Origin: Anaerolineales bacterium
GTDB taxonomy: Bacteria; Chloroflexota; Anaerolineae; Anaerolineales; UBA11579
NCBI GenBank assembly: GCA_019637805.1
Contig: JAHBVB010000002.1
Span: 1 to 64,000, forward strand
DNA length: 64,000 nt
Direction of reading: 5' to 3'
This document shows, piece after piece, positions 24,167 to 41,223 of this stretch (its first letter is position 1; each line of letters starts with the position of its first letter). The position numbers and the translations under genes are program-made. Under the pieces are notes generated by a model. The model saw only the letters and a program-made list of their open reading frames with translations, was not told the origin of the DNA and made no database searches.

Positions 24167-24775
24167 GTGCTGCTGCTGCCGGAACCGATCCAGCGCGTGA
24201 TTGCCGCCTTCGAGCGCTTGCCTGGCGTGGGGCCAAAGACCGCCTCGCGCCTGGCCTTTCACCTGTTGCGCGGGCAGAGCGGCATGACCGAGGAACTGGC
24301 CGCCGCGCTGGCCGGCCTGCACAGCGGCACGGGCAGCTGCGGCCGCTGCTTCAACATCACCGCCGCCGGGCAGGAACTCTGCCCGGTATGCGCCAGCAGC
24401 GAGCGGGACGGGGGCCAGGTGTGCGTGGTAGAAGAGCCGCTGGATGTGGTGGCCTTGGAGCGCACTGGCGGCTATCACGGCGTCTATCACGTGTTGGGTG
24501 GGGCGCTCTCGCCCATCGAGGGCGTGGGGCCGGACGACCTGCGCATCGCCGAGCTGATCGCCCGCGTGCAGGCCGGCGGCGTGCAGGAGGTCATCGTGGC
24601 CACCAACCCCAGCATGGAGGGCGATGCCACCGCCATGTACCTGCAGCAGCAGCTGGCGCCCTCAGGCGCCCGGCTGACCCGCCTGGCGCGCGGACTGCCC
24701 ATGGGCGGCGATCTGGAATATGCCGACCAGGGCACTTTGCTGCGCGCCCTGGCTGGACGGCAGGAATTGTCTTAA
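24167..24775 (+). CDS. recR: Recombination mediator RecR
   Basis: 202 residues with all RecR modules: N-terminal HhH (IAAFERLPGVGPKTASRLAF), C4 zinc finger (CGRCFNIT ... CPVC, ~57-72), Toprim domain (VCVVEEPLDVVALERTG ... GYHGVYHVLGG) and the C-terminal Walker-B-like EVIVATNPSMEGDATAMYL followed by RLARGLPMGGDLEYAD. Works with RecF/RecO to load RecA at gaps. It starts with GTG at 24167, 21 bp after ybaB, with no clear Shine-Dalgarno. Last gene of the operon; the stop is followed by an AT-rich stretch and the rRNA regulatory region. Confidence 0.96.
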   Translation: MLLLPEPIQRVIAAFERLPGVGPKTASRLAFHLLRGQSGMTEELAAALAGLHSGTGSCGRCFNITAAGQELCPVCASSERDGGQVCVVEEPLDVVALERTGGYHGVYHVLGGALSPIEGVGPDDLRIAELIARVQAGGVQEVIVATNPSMEGDATAMYLQQQLAPSGARLTRLARGLPMGGDLEYADQGTLLRALAGRQELS

Positions 24776-24803
24776 AATTTTGTAAAAATCGGCCCTTTTG
24801 CCC

Positions 24804-24821
24804 CCCAAAACATGTTTTGGG
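24804..24821 (+). promoter_or_regulatory. Perfect 18-bp palindrome abutting promoter P1
   Basis: CCCAAAACATGTTTTGGG is fully self-complementary (9+9, no spacer) and ends one base before the TTGACT -35 box of P1. There is no T-run after it, so it looks like an operator for a dimeric regulator rather than a terminator of recR. Confidence 0.65.
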
Positions 24822-24822
24822 C

Positions 24823-24850
24823 TTGACTCTTAAGGCTTTTCCGCTATACT
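24823..24850 (+). promoter_or_regulatory. Promoter P1 upstream of the rRNA operon
   Basis: TTGACT (24823-24828), 16-bp spacer, TATACT (24845-24850). Predicted start about 24857. An AT-rich tract (24774-24790) upstream could act as an UP element. The intrinsic terminator at 24925 lies between this promoter and P2. Confidence 0.75.
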
Positions 24851-24856
24851 CATCCA

Positions 24857-24963
24857 GCTTGTTGTTGCAGGATCTTCCCAAAGTAGATCCCCTTACAATT
24901 TAGTGCAGTGAGCACAGACCAGGACCTCGGTTCTAGAGCAATTTCAGAACTGAGGCTTTTTTG
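24857..24963 (+). ncRNA. Candidate ~105-nt small RNA or attenuated leader between recR and the rRNA operon
   Basis: Bounded by promoter P1 and an intrinsic terminator. Within it are two more hairpins: GGATCT (24870-24875) with AGATCC (24885-24890) and GTGC (24903-24906) with GCAC (24912-24915). No ORF of useful size and no SRP, 6S or tmRNA signature was recognised. It may be a stand-alone regulatory RNA, or the product of transcription attenuation of P1-driven rRNA synthesis. Confidence 0.5.
24925..24962 (+). terminator. Intrinsic terminator between rRNA promoters P1 and P2
   Basis: CCTCGGTTCT (24925-24934) pairs with AGAACTGAGG (24946-24955), 10 bp with one G-T pair, 11-nt loop, followed by CTTTTTTG. 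Confidence 0.82.
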
Positions 24964-24976
24964 TCCTGTTTTGCCC

Positions 24977-25004
24977 TTGACAGGGTGAGAGCGGGTGGTA
25001 GAAT
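24977..25004 (+). promoter_or_regulatory. Promoter P2 of the rRNA operon
   Basis: Consensus TTGACA (24977-24982), 16-bp spacer, TAGAAT (24999-25004), followed by a GC-rich CCCCGCCC discriminator, as in stringently controlled rRNA promoters. Start near 25011, about 130 nt before mature 16S. Confidence 0.85.
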
Positions 25005-25037
25005 CCCCGCCCTGTGCTTGGTTCAAGAGAACCGACC

Positions 25038-25080
25038 CGGACTTTAACATCTGAATAGTGATAAGAAGTTTTAGCTTGCG
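25038..25080 (+). other. 5' half of the 16S rRNA processing stem
   Basis: The leader segment from CGGACTTTAACATC through AGTGATAAGAAG to AGCTTGCG is complementary to 26807-26845 downstream of 16S (CGCAAGCG, CTTCTTATCACTACTCAG, TTAAAGTCCG), with a few mismatches. This long duplex flanking 16S is the expected RNase III substrate. Confidence 0.85.
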
Positions 25081-25140
25081 TTTTGTAAGACAAACCAACC
25101 GCAACAAGAAAAACTGTAACCGTCTTCGGACGGCGAAATT

Positions 25141-26649
<1,509 letters not shown>

Positions 26650-26866
26650 CTCGGAGTACCGAGCAAAGGTCCAAGGACGCAGCTTGCTGCGTTACAGACT
26701 GGCGCTCCACTCCCACTAGGCAGACGCTCTTGCAGCGCTGCCAAGTCTCGTCGCGGTGGCGAGGCGAAACCGGCCACTCAGCCCTCTCACGGGGTTGGTG
26801 GCCAAACGCAAGCGCTTCTTATCACTACTCAGCGGTTAAAGTCCGCGGGCTTTAACATCTAAACCC

Positions 26867-26940
<74 letters not shown>

Positions 26941-26980
26941 CACCTCTGACAGCTGCATCCGGTCGCACCGGATCAGGCTC

Positions 26981-27053
<73 letters not shown>

Positions 27054-27464
27054 CTCCTTTCCGCAGGAGCGCCCTATTCAGTTGGGCGAGAACGCGGTAC
27101 AATCTGGCAACTCTGAGTACGGAGATTTTTCTGAGCAAAACTTTGGTGCAGTACCCAGAATAATAGTCGCATCGCAAGCCGTCTTTTCGACGACCTGGCG
27201 ATGTGCCGGGTCGTCTTCTTTTCCTGAAAACGCCCGAATTAAAAAGTCCTAAAAGAAGTGTGTGTGCTTCTCGCAACCTTGATCCCTGGCCACGGGGCTC
27301 AAGGTTGGCGAAGCACGCCAAGCGGAGGCCTTTGCGCTTTCGCAGAACCTTACAAACTGAATAGACGATCCATAATGATAGAAAATAGACAACAAGGGTC
27401 TATCAAGCATACCCATGCTTGATAACTTGTTGCGGAAAATTTTCAATTTCTCCACATTACCACA
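27054..27464 (+). other. Spacer between tRNA-Ala and 23S rRNA with a terminator-like hairpin
   Basis: No gene in 410 bp. GACGACCTGGC (27189-27199) pairs with GCCGGGTCGTC (27205-27215) over 11 bp and is followed by TTCTTTTCC, which looks like an intrinsic terminator inside the operon. TACAAT at 27098-27103 could be a weak -10 element. The right part holds the 5' half of the 23S processing stem: AATAGACGATCC (27360-27371) is the exact complement of 30481-30492, and CTCCACATTACC (about 27450-27461) complements GGTAATGTGGAG downstream of 23S. Confidence 0.75.
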
Positions 27465-30436
<2,972 letters not shown>

Positions 30437-30569
30437 TAATGTGGAGAACTTGGAGATTTTCCGTGCAACTTTATCAACCCGGATCGTCTATTTAGTCCAA
30501 TCAGCGACTTTGCGCTGTAGGCGGTAGATACTGCCATACAAACGCAGGTCCAGACTTAGTTTGTTAAGT

Positions 30570-30689
30570 CTCTTGGTGATCTGAGCGGCGAGGGTACACC
30601 CGGTCCCATCTCGAACCCGGAAGTTAAGCTCGCTAGCGCCGATGGTACTTGGGGGGCAGCCCCCCGGGAGAGTAGGTCATTGCCAAGGG
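30570..30689 (+). rRNA. 5S ribosomal RNA
   Basis: CTCTTGGTGAT (30570-30580) pairs with ATTGCCAAGGG (30679-30689) to close helix I. Internal landmarks are CCCATCTCGAACCCGGAAGTTAAGC and the GCGCCGATGGTACTTGGGGGG loop-E/helix IV region. Ends approximate. Placed 133 bp after 23S; GACTTA/TAAGTC forms a small hairpin immediately upstream. Confidence 0.95.
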
Positions 30690-30706
30690 ACTTTTCATTT
30701 TAAAAT

Positions 30707-30735
30707 AAAAGAGCCGGCGAATAGCCGGCTCTTTT
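30707..30735 (+). terminator. Intrinsic terminator of the rRNA operon
   Basis: AAAAGAGCCGGC (30707-30718) pairs perfectly with GCCGGCTCTTTT (30724-30735) around a GAATA loop; a T-run is part of the stem. Shows that an apparent upstream extension of the next gene to 30734 is not real. Confidence 0.93.
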
Positions 30736-30799
30736 GATTCTGCAGGCGCCCAGTACTCGCCTGGGGCGTGAGTATAATGTCGGCAGGTGGGAGAGATCG

Positions 30800-33088
30800 A
30801 TGTCTTTCACATCCCTGACCAAATTGCCGCTGATCTGGGCGTCGCTGGCCTTTCTGGCCGGCATTGCCTTGGCAGGCGCCTTGCCGTCGTTGCCCACGGG
30901 GCTGTGGCTGCTGCTGGCCGCCAGCGCGGGCGCGGCGGCCTGGGCCTTGCGCCGCCGTGTGGCTCCCCTGGGGTTGCTGGCGCTCGGCGCCCTGTGTGCC
31001 GGCCTGCTGGGTGCGGCGCGCTACCAGGCAGCCCAGCCCACTTTCGGCCCGGGGGACCTGGCCAGCTACAATGACCGCGGCGGCTGGGTGTATGTGCAGG
31101 GTGTGGTCAGCGCCCCGCCGGAGGCGCGCCAAACGTATCTGGAAGTACGCCTGGCCGTTGAGCAGTTGGCACAGGGCGCTGAAAGCCGAGCCGTGCAGGG
31201 CCAACTGCTGGTGCAGACCAGCTTTGACGCCCAACTGCAGTACGGGGACCGGGTGCGCCTGTGGGGTCAGCTGCGCACGCCAAGCGACGACGAAGATTTT
31301 TCTTACCGAGATTATTTGGCGCGTTCGGGAATCCACTCGCTGATGGCCTTCCCGTCTGTGGAACGCTTGGAAGGCGGGCAGGGGCATCCGTTCTGGTCGG
31401 CTTTGTATGGCCTGCGGGAGCGCGGGGTGAATGTGCTCTACCAGCTCTATCCAGCGCAGGAGGCCGCACTGCTGGCGGGGATCCTGCTGGGCGACGAGAG
31501 CGGCCTGAGCACGGCTATGAAAGAGGCCTTCAACACCAGCGGCACGCGTCACATCATCGCCATCTCGGGCTTCAACATCAGCATCATCGCCGGCATCTTC
31601 CTCAGCGGGTTCAGCCGCTGGCTGGGCCAGCGGCGCGGCCTGGCACTGGCCGCCGTGGCGATCGGCGCCTATACCCTGCTGGTGGGCGCCGACGCGGCCG
31701 TGCTGCGCGCGGCGCTGATGGGCCTGTTAGGCCTGCTGGCTTTGCGCACCGGGCGGCAAGCGTATGCGTTGAATTCGTTGGCGGTTGCCGCCGGGCTGAT
31801 GGCCCTGCTGAACCCGCACGTGGTTTGGGATGTCAGCTTTCAGCTCTCTGCCGCTGCCACGCTGGGGCTGATCCTCTATGCGCAGCCGCTGAACAGTTGG
31901 CTGCAGGCGGTACTGCAGCCGCGTCTGTCGCGGGCCAGGCTGCAGCGCATTAAAGGCCCGCTGAATGACTATGTGCTGCTCACCCTGGCCGCCCAGATCA
32001 CCACCCTGCCGCTGCTGCTGTATCACTTTGGGCGCTTGTCGTTGTATTCGCTGCCAGCCAATGTGCTGGTGCTGCCTTTTCAGCCTGTTTTGATGATCCT
32101 GGGCGGGGCTTCGCTGCTGCTGGGGCTGTTGTGGCTGCCGCTGGGCCAGGTGCTGGCCTTCTTTGTGTGGGGTCTGGCGACCTACTCCATTCGCCTCTCG
32201 GAGGGATTTGCCAGCCTACCGTATGCGGCGCCAGCAGTCCCCGTGGGCCTCAGCGTGGTCGGGCTGTACTATGCCGGCCTGCTGGCCTACAGCCAGCGGC
32301 AGGCTCTCTGGGATCGCCTGCGCCACTGGCAGCCGCGGCGTGAGTTGGGCTTGGCGGCGTTGGCTGCCGCGGCGCTGTGGGTCTGGAGCGCAGCCCTCAC
32401 CGCCCCTGATGGGCTGCTGACACTGACTTTGTTGGATGTGCCGGGCGAGGCCTTGCTGCTGCGCACGCCGCAGGGCCGCCACCTGCTGATCCATGGCGGG
32501 GCCAGCCCGGCGGCCTTGGCGGCCGAACTGCGTCACGAACTGCCGCCCGGCCAGCGCCTGGACTGGCTGGTGGTGGCCGGCGGCCGCCGCGAGCAAAGCG
32601 GCGCCTTGGCCGCTGTGCTGCCGCGTCTGCAGCCAAGCCAGCTAGGCCTGAGCGCGGGTGGCAGCGCCGCCCGCGGCCTGCAAGCCCTGGCAGAGGAACA
32701 CGGCCTGCCGGTGATGGAATTGCAGCCCGGTGACTACTGGGATCTGGGCGATGGCGGCCGCCTGCAGGTGCTGGCGCGCGGGCCGCGTGGAGCCGTCTTG
32801 TATTTGAGCTACAAAGATTTTTCGGCCTTGCTGCCCCTTGGCTTGGATTTCGATCTGCTGGAGGAACTGCAAGCCAGCGGCGCACCGCCGGCGCACTTGC
32901 TGCTGCTGGCGGATGGCGGATTTGCCGGCCTCAACCCGCCCCAGTGGCTGCAGGCCATCTCACCGCAGCTGGTTTGGAGCACAGACGCTGTGGAAGGACT
33001 GGCTTATCCCACGTACAGCACGGCCGCCGCCGGCTGGCTGCGCCTGCGCACAGACGGCAGCCAGATGTGGCTGGAGAGCGGCCGTTAA
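30800..33088 (+). CDS. comEC: ComEC/Rec2-family DNA internalisation protein
   Basis: 762 residues. An N-terminal pair of membrane helices is followed by the DUF4131 OB-like domain (~50-170), then the competence domain with many helices: AALLAGILLGDESGLSTAMKEAF and SGTRHIIAISGFNISIIAG are characteristic. The C-terminal ~230 residues occupy the place of the metallo-beta-lactamase-like nuclease domain (TLTLLDVPGEALLL, LLIHGG) but lack the HxDxDH zinc motif, where VVAGGRREQSGA is found. ComEC forms the channel for single-stranded DNA uptake; comEA lies at 57328. GGGAGA before ATG 30800 sets the start, since a longer frame would begin inside the rRNA terminator. Confidence 0.92.
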   Translation: MSFTSLTKLPLIWASLAFLAGIALAGALPSLPTGLWLLLAASAGAAAWALRRRVAPLGLLALGALCAGLLGAARYQAAQPTFGPGDLASYNDRGGWVYVQGVVSAPPEARQTYLEVRLAVEQLAQGAESRAVQGQLLVQTSFDAQLQYGDRVRLWGQLRTPSDDEDFSYRDYLARSGIHSLMAFPSVERLEGGQGHPFWSALYGLRERGVNVLYQLYPAQEAALLAGILLGDESGLSTAMKEAFNTSGTRHIIAISGFNISIIAGIFLSGFSRWLGQRRGLALAAVAIGAYTLLVGADAAVLRAALMGLLGLLALRTGRQAYALNSLAVAAGLMALLNPHVVWDVSFQLSAAATLGLILYAQPLNSWLQAVLQPRLSRARLQRIKGPLNDYVLLTLAAQITTLPLLLYHFGRLSLYSLPANVLVLPFQPVLMILGGASLLLGLLWLPLGQVLAFFVWGLATYSIRLSEGFASLPYAAPAVPVGLSVVGLYYAGLLAYSQRQALWDRLRHWQPRRELGLAALAAAALWVWSAALTAPDGLLTLTLLDVPGEALLLRTPQGRHLLIHGGASPAALAAELRHELPPGQRLDWLVVAGGRREQSGALAAVLPRLQPSQLGLSAGGSAARGLQALAEEHGLPVMELQPGDYWDLGDGGRLQVLARGPRGAVLYLSYKDFSALLPLGLDFDLLEELQASGAPPAHLLLLADGGFAGLNPPQWLQAISPQLVWSTDAVEGLAYPTYSTAAAGWLRLRTDGSQMWLESGR

Positions 33089-33138
33089 TTATCCTCCTCT
33101 AACCCTGTGCCAGTCTCGCATGGCTATAATTTAGGTCC

Positions 33139-33711
33139 ATGCTGAAGCATCCAATGATTCGCCTGGCCATCCTGGGCATTGCCCTGCTGGGCTTTTCTTC
33201 CACGTTTTACTTCATGGCGCCGTTGTTTGTCGCGGAGCTGGCCACCGGTGGTTATCCCACGCTGGCCTACTTGCCCACCTATACTCCGCTGCCGCCCTCA
33301 CCTACCACGCAGCCCACAGAGCCTGCACAGGCCATGCAGGGCACGCTGATTGCCGAGGGCAGCTTCTATCAAGTGGCCTATCAGGGCAAAGGGGTCGCTG
33401 CCGTCTACCAAGCGGAGGATGGCCAGCGTGTACTGCACCTGGATGACTTCGAAGTGCAGGACGGCCCTGATCTGCATGTCTATCTGGTCGAAGAAGATGC
33501 GCTCGAGGAATTGAACGCCATGGATATGGTTGGCGCGGTGGATTTGGGCGTATTGCAGGCCAGCTCAGGCGAACAAAGCTACCCCATCCCGGCCGGCCTG
33601 GAACTGGGTGATTTCGCCCTGGTATTGATTTGGTGCGTGCCGGAAGAGACACCCTACACAGCGGCCCAGTTGGACCTGCTGGCTGCCCAGCAGGACACAC
33701 CGACCCCCTAA
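33139..33711 (+). CDS. DM13-domain protein, membrane anchored
   Basis: 190 residues. An N-terminal hydrophobic helix (LAILGIALLGFSSTFYFMAPLF) is followed by a Pro/Thr-rich linker and a DM13 domain: AQGxL-type start at MQGTLIAEGSFYQVAYQGKG, then VLHLDDFEVQDGPDLHVYLV, the most conserved DM13 block, DLGVLQASSGEQSYPIPAG, and ALVLIWCVPEETPYTAAQL. DM13 domains are proposed electron-transfer modules with a conserved Cys, present here in IWCVP. TATAAT (33125-33130) ends 8 nt before the ATG, without Shine-Dalgarno, so the transcript is probably leaderless. Confidence 0.85.
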   Translation: MLKHPMIRLAILGIALLGFSSTFYFMAPLFVAELATGGYPTLAYLPTYTPLPPSPTTQPTEPAQAMQGTLIAEGSFYQVAYQGKGVAAVYQAEDGQRVLHLDDFEVQDGPDLHVYLVEEDALEELNAMDMVGAVDLGVLQASSGEQSYPIPAGLELGDFALVLIWCVPEETPYTAAQLDLLAAQQDTPTP

Positions 33712-33714
33712 ATT

Positions 33715-34686
33715 CTAATCAGACCAAGGGGCCACTTTGCGGTCCCAGCGGTGATGGCGCAAGGCTTCCAGAAGCTCATCTGGCAGCGCCTGCCCATCGC
33801 TGACCGCTATGTTTTGGCGCACATGCTGCGGCTTGCGCATACCGGGGATGGACGTGCTCACCGCCGGATGCGAGATGGAAAAGCGCATGGCCAACTCCGC
33901 CAAACTCATGCCGGCGGGCAGCAAAGCCTTCAGGGCTTCAGCGCGGGACACCGTTTCCGCCAGGTTCTCCGGGCCAAAGTAGCCGTTGCGCCAGTCGTCC
34001 GCCGCAAAGCGCGTGTCCTGGGTCAGCTTGCCGCTCAGCCCGCCTTCGTCCAGCGGCACGCGGGCAATCACGCCCACGCCCATCTGTTGGCAGAGCGGGA
34101 AAAGCTCGTCCTCTGGCGCCTGGTCAAAGATGTTGTAGATCACCTGGATGCTGTCCACCGCACCGCTGCGGATGGCCTGCAGACCGTTCCACGGCTCCCA
34201 GCGGTTCAGGCTCAGCCCGAACTGACGGATGAGGCCCTCTTCTTTGAGGCGTTGGGCGGCCTCCTGCCAGGAGGGGTGGGCGGCCCAATGGTCATCCCAG
34301 ACATGCAATTGCTGAATATCAATGCAGTCAATGCCCAGGTTCTCCAGGCTGCGCTTGGTATATTCGATGATGTGGTCGCTGGGGAAGGTGTCTTCCAGCG
34401 CGTCTTGCGGGTTGGCTGGCCACTTGCGGTTCTTGGGCGGCACCTTGGTGGCCACTACGATCTTTTCGTCGGGGTGGTTGCGCAGCAGCTGGCCCAGCAG
34501 CTGCTCGCTGTGGCCGCTGCCGTAGATCCAGGCTGTGTCATAAAAATTGCAGCCCAGCGATAAGGACAGTTCCAGCGCCTCCAGTGACTGGGCGTCATCG
34601 GAATCCTTCCAGTCGCCCATGCCCCACAGGCCGTGGCCTATCTCGCTGACCCGCAGGCCGCGGTTGCCAAAGGCGCGGTATTCCAT
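33715..34686 (-). CDS. Aldo/keto reductase family oxidoreductase
   Basis: 323 residues. The start at MEYRAFGNRGLRVSEIGHG is chosen over a longer frame that would run into lgt. NFYDTAWIYGSGHSEQLLG contains catalytic Asp and Tyr, VVATKVPPKN the Lys, and IQQLHVWDD the His of the AKR tetrad. The C-terminal PGMRKPQHVRQNIAV is the NADP-binding loop. Typical members reduce aldehydes and ketones with NADPH; substrate is unknown. It starts 2 bp after the lgt stop and is translationally linked to it, the third gene of a sulfotransferase-lgt-AKR operon. Confidence 0.92.
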   Translation of the reverse strand: MEYRAFGNRGLRVSEIGHGLWGMGDWKDSDDAQSLEALELSLSLGCNFYDTAWIYGSGHSEQLLGQLLRNHPDEKIVVATKVPPKNRKWPANPQDALEDTFPSDHIIEYTKRSLENLGIDCIDIQQLHVWDDHWAAHPSWQEAAQRLKEEGLIRQFGLSLNRWEPWNGLQAIRSGAVDSIQVIYNIFDQAPEDELFPLCQQMGVGVIARVPLDEGGLSGKLTQDTRFAADDWRNGYFGPENLAETVSRAEALKALLPAGMSLAELAMRFSISHPAVSTSIPGMRKPQHVRQNIAVSDGQALPDELLEALRHHRWDRKVAPWSD

Positions 34687-34687
34687 C

Positions 34688-35548
34688 TTAGCGCTTGTAC
34701 TTTTCAGGCTTGGTGGAGACGAAGGGCAGCTTGATCTTGCCGTAGCGCGCCAGCACATACAGCATGCCGGCCACAGCCATCAGTCCGGCGATCAAGCGAG
34801 AATAGCTTAGATCCGTACCGGGGATACGCGGCTGGTCTGGGCGGAAGATTTCCACCCAGAAGCGGCCCAAGCCGGCCCACACCAGCCACAGGCCGAATAT
34901 CACGCCGGGCTTGAGCTGCTTGGCAAAGCGCTTGCCCAGCCACAGCAGCGCGCCGGCGCCGATCAGGTTCCAGATCAGCTCGTAAGCAAAGGTGGGGTGA
35001 AAGCGGGTGCTCTCCTCCGGGTAGGCGGCCAGGTCATTCCAGGGCGCCTGCCGGTGGCTGGCGGAGATCGGGATGCCCCAGGGCAGGTCCGTAGGCGGGC
35101 CGTACAGTTCCTGGTTGATGAAGTTGGCAATCCGGCCGATTGCCTGGCCCACCAGCAGGCCGGGAGCCACCGAGTCGAGAAACAGCAGGAAGTCGAAGCC
35201 GATCTTGCGGAAATACAGGTAGGCCACGATGCCGCCGGCGATGATGGCGCCATAAATGTGCAGGCCGCCTTCCGTGATGCGCAGAATGCGGGTGGGGTCT
35301 TCCAGAAAATAGCGGCCGCCCCCCAGGATGTGATTGATCACATACCAAAGACGCGCCCCGACCACGCCGGCAATTGCCAGCCATACCAGCACATCCCACA
35401 TCTTCTCGCCGTCACCGCCGCGCTGCTGGATGCCGCGGGCGGCGATGTTGGCGCCGACCATGACGCCCAGCATGGCCAGGACGCCGTACCAATGCAGGGC
35501 AATGTTGATACCAAAAATTTGGGTAGAAAAAATGACAGGATCGATCAC
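34688..35548 (-). CDS. lgt: Prolipoprotein diacylglyceryl transferase
   Basis: 286 residues with seven membrane helices. HWYGVLAMLGVMVGA at the N-terminus, ARLWYVINH near residue 66, LHIYGAIIAGGI with the essential His, and the Lgt signature GRIANFINQELYGPPTDLPWG near residue 130 are all present. It moves diacylglycerol from phosphatidylglycerol to the lipobox Cys of prelipoproteins such as those at 16506, 42443, 60242 and 63524 in this window. Located between a sulfotransferase and an aldo/keto reductase on the minus strand. Confidence 0.95.
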   Translation of the reverse strand: MIDPVIFSTQIFGINIALHWYGVLAMLGVMVGANIAARGIQQRGGDGEKMWDVLVWLAIAGVVGARLWYVINHILGGGRYFLEDPTRILRITEGGLHIYGAIIAGGIVAYLYFRKIGFDFLLFLDSVAPGLLVGQAIGRIANFINQELYGPPTDLPWGIPISASHRQAPWNDLAAYPEESTRFHPTFAYELIWNLIGAGALLWLGKRFAKQLKPGVIFGLWLVWAGLGRFWVEIFRPDQPRIPGTDLSYSRLIAGLMAVAGMLYVLARYGKIKLPFVSTKPEKYKR

Positions 35549-35568
35549 GAGAACCCTTTGCGTGTGGA

Positions 35569-36738
35569 CTAATGCGCTACGGGAATAAGTTCCGCGTGGC
35601 GTTCAAACTGGAAGAGCTGGTAGACCTCTGCGAATTCTTTGGCGATCTGTTCGCTGCTCAGCCCCTGGCCTTCCAGGGTGTATACGTTGTCGCTGCGGAA
35701 CTCCAGGTGCTCCACCACGGTCTGCTCCACCTCGACGCGGAAAGCGTCGCTCAGCGAACTGCGCATCCACTGATACAGCGCATCCACTGCGGCGGGAATG
35801 TCGGCGATCAGGTCGTTGTAATACAAGATGAAATAGCTGTCATGCGGCATATGCCGGAAGCGCTCCATCGGGTAGAGATACCAATACCTGATCTGCTCCA
35901 GCATGGCAGCCTGCATGCGCTTGGCGGCGTCTGGCAGCCCCATATAGTCCCAGATGTACTCGAAGAAGCTGAGTGCCGAGGGCACCAGTTCCAGTGGGTC
36001 GCGCGCCAGGTAGATGATGCGCGCATCCGGGAAGAATTCCCGCAGGCTCTCGATGCGGCCAGTGTGCGCCGGGCTCTTGGCCAGGTAGATCTTGTCTCCG
36101 CCGGTGCAATAGAGATGGCGGCGAATGATGGCGCGGTAAAAGCCCATAATGCGCTGCCGTTCCTGGGCGGGGATCTCTTCGTCAAAGCGGTCGTAGGGCG
36201 GCAGGTTGTCCACCGGGAAGACGAACTGCAGGAACATGGTGGCCCAGATCGTGATCAGCAGGCCTTCGTCCTCATCCGGTGTGAACAGCCCCACCTTGTG
36301 CATTTGGATGCTGTCCAGCCAGCGCCGGTCACGCGTCATCAGGTAGCGGCGGCCGCGGCCGCCCAGCAAAGTGCGGTCCAAGAAGTCCAGTACGCCCCAG
36401 AACTTGCGCTGGGTGATCGTAGGCGCAATGTAAATTTCCGCCACATTCATGCTGGTGAACTGATCATCTTTGGCCAGCAGGCGCTGCAGCAGCGTGGAGC
36501 CGCTGCGGAAATTGCCCACGATGAACACCGGGGCCTTGATCTCCTGCTGGCGGTAGGCGGGAAAGAAGATTTCGTCGAGGTAATAGCAGATCAGGGTCAG
36601 CAGTTGGTGAACGGGAATCACCAGATACCAAAGCAGCATGGCGCCGCGCCGCCGGGCCGAGAGTTTGAGCTGGTCTTGTTGGGATTTGAAGAACTGTTGA
36701 AAAGTGAGTTGGAACAACAGCGAAAGGTTAATTGGCAT
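35569..36738 (-). CDS. Sulfotransferase family protein
   Basis: 389 residues. The 5'-phosphosulfate-binding loop is VFIVGNFRSGSTLLQRLL near residue 70, and the 3'-phosphate region is RIIYLARDPLELVPSALSFFEYI (~240). The N-terminal ~50 residues contain an amphipathic or membrane-associated stretch. Such PAPS-dependent enzymes sulfate glycans, lipids or small molecules. Being cotranscribed with lgt hints at an envelope-lipid acceptor, which is speculation. A GAGGT precedes the ATG; TATAGT near 36765 may be the -10 element. Confidence 0.88.
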   Translation of the reverse strand: MPINLSLLFQLTFQQFFKSQQDQLKLSARRRGAMLLWYLVIPVHQLLTLICYYLDEIFFPAYRQQEIKAPVFIVGNFRSGSTLLQRLLAKDDQFTSMNVAEIYIAPTITQRKFWGVLDFLDRTLLGGRGRRYLMTRDRRWLDSIQMHKVGLFTPDEDEGLLITIWATMFLQFVFPVDNLPPYDRFDEEIPAQERQRIMGFYRAIIRRHLYCTGGDKIYLAKSPAHTGRIESLREFFPDARIIYLARDPLELVPSALSFFEYIWDYMGLPDAAKRMQAAMLEQIRYWYLYPMERFRHMPHDSYFILYYNDLIADIPAAVDALYQWMRSSLSDAFRVEVEQTVVEHLEFRSDNVYTLEGQGLSSEQIAKEFAEVYQLFQFERHAELIPVAH

Positions 36739-36903
36739 TCCACAGACCTCAGTGTCAATCTACTATATCACACTCACTTCTTTGTCTTTAACCCCGGCCA
36801 GCGAGTAGAATGTGGCCCGGTTTGGTCGCGTTTTCCTGAAAATACGGACAAAATATAAAACAAGTGTGCTATTATTGCGCCTGCGTTTGGAGAAGTTAAC
36901 TGC

Positions 36904-41220
<4,317 letters not shown>

Positions 41221-41223
41221 GCT

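Noticed and set aside
30734-30799. Longer N-terminus for ComEC
   Set aside because: It would begin within the rRNA operon terminator; ATG 30800 has a good RBS.
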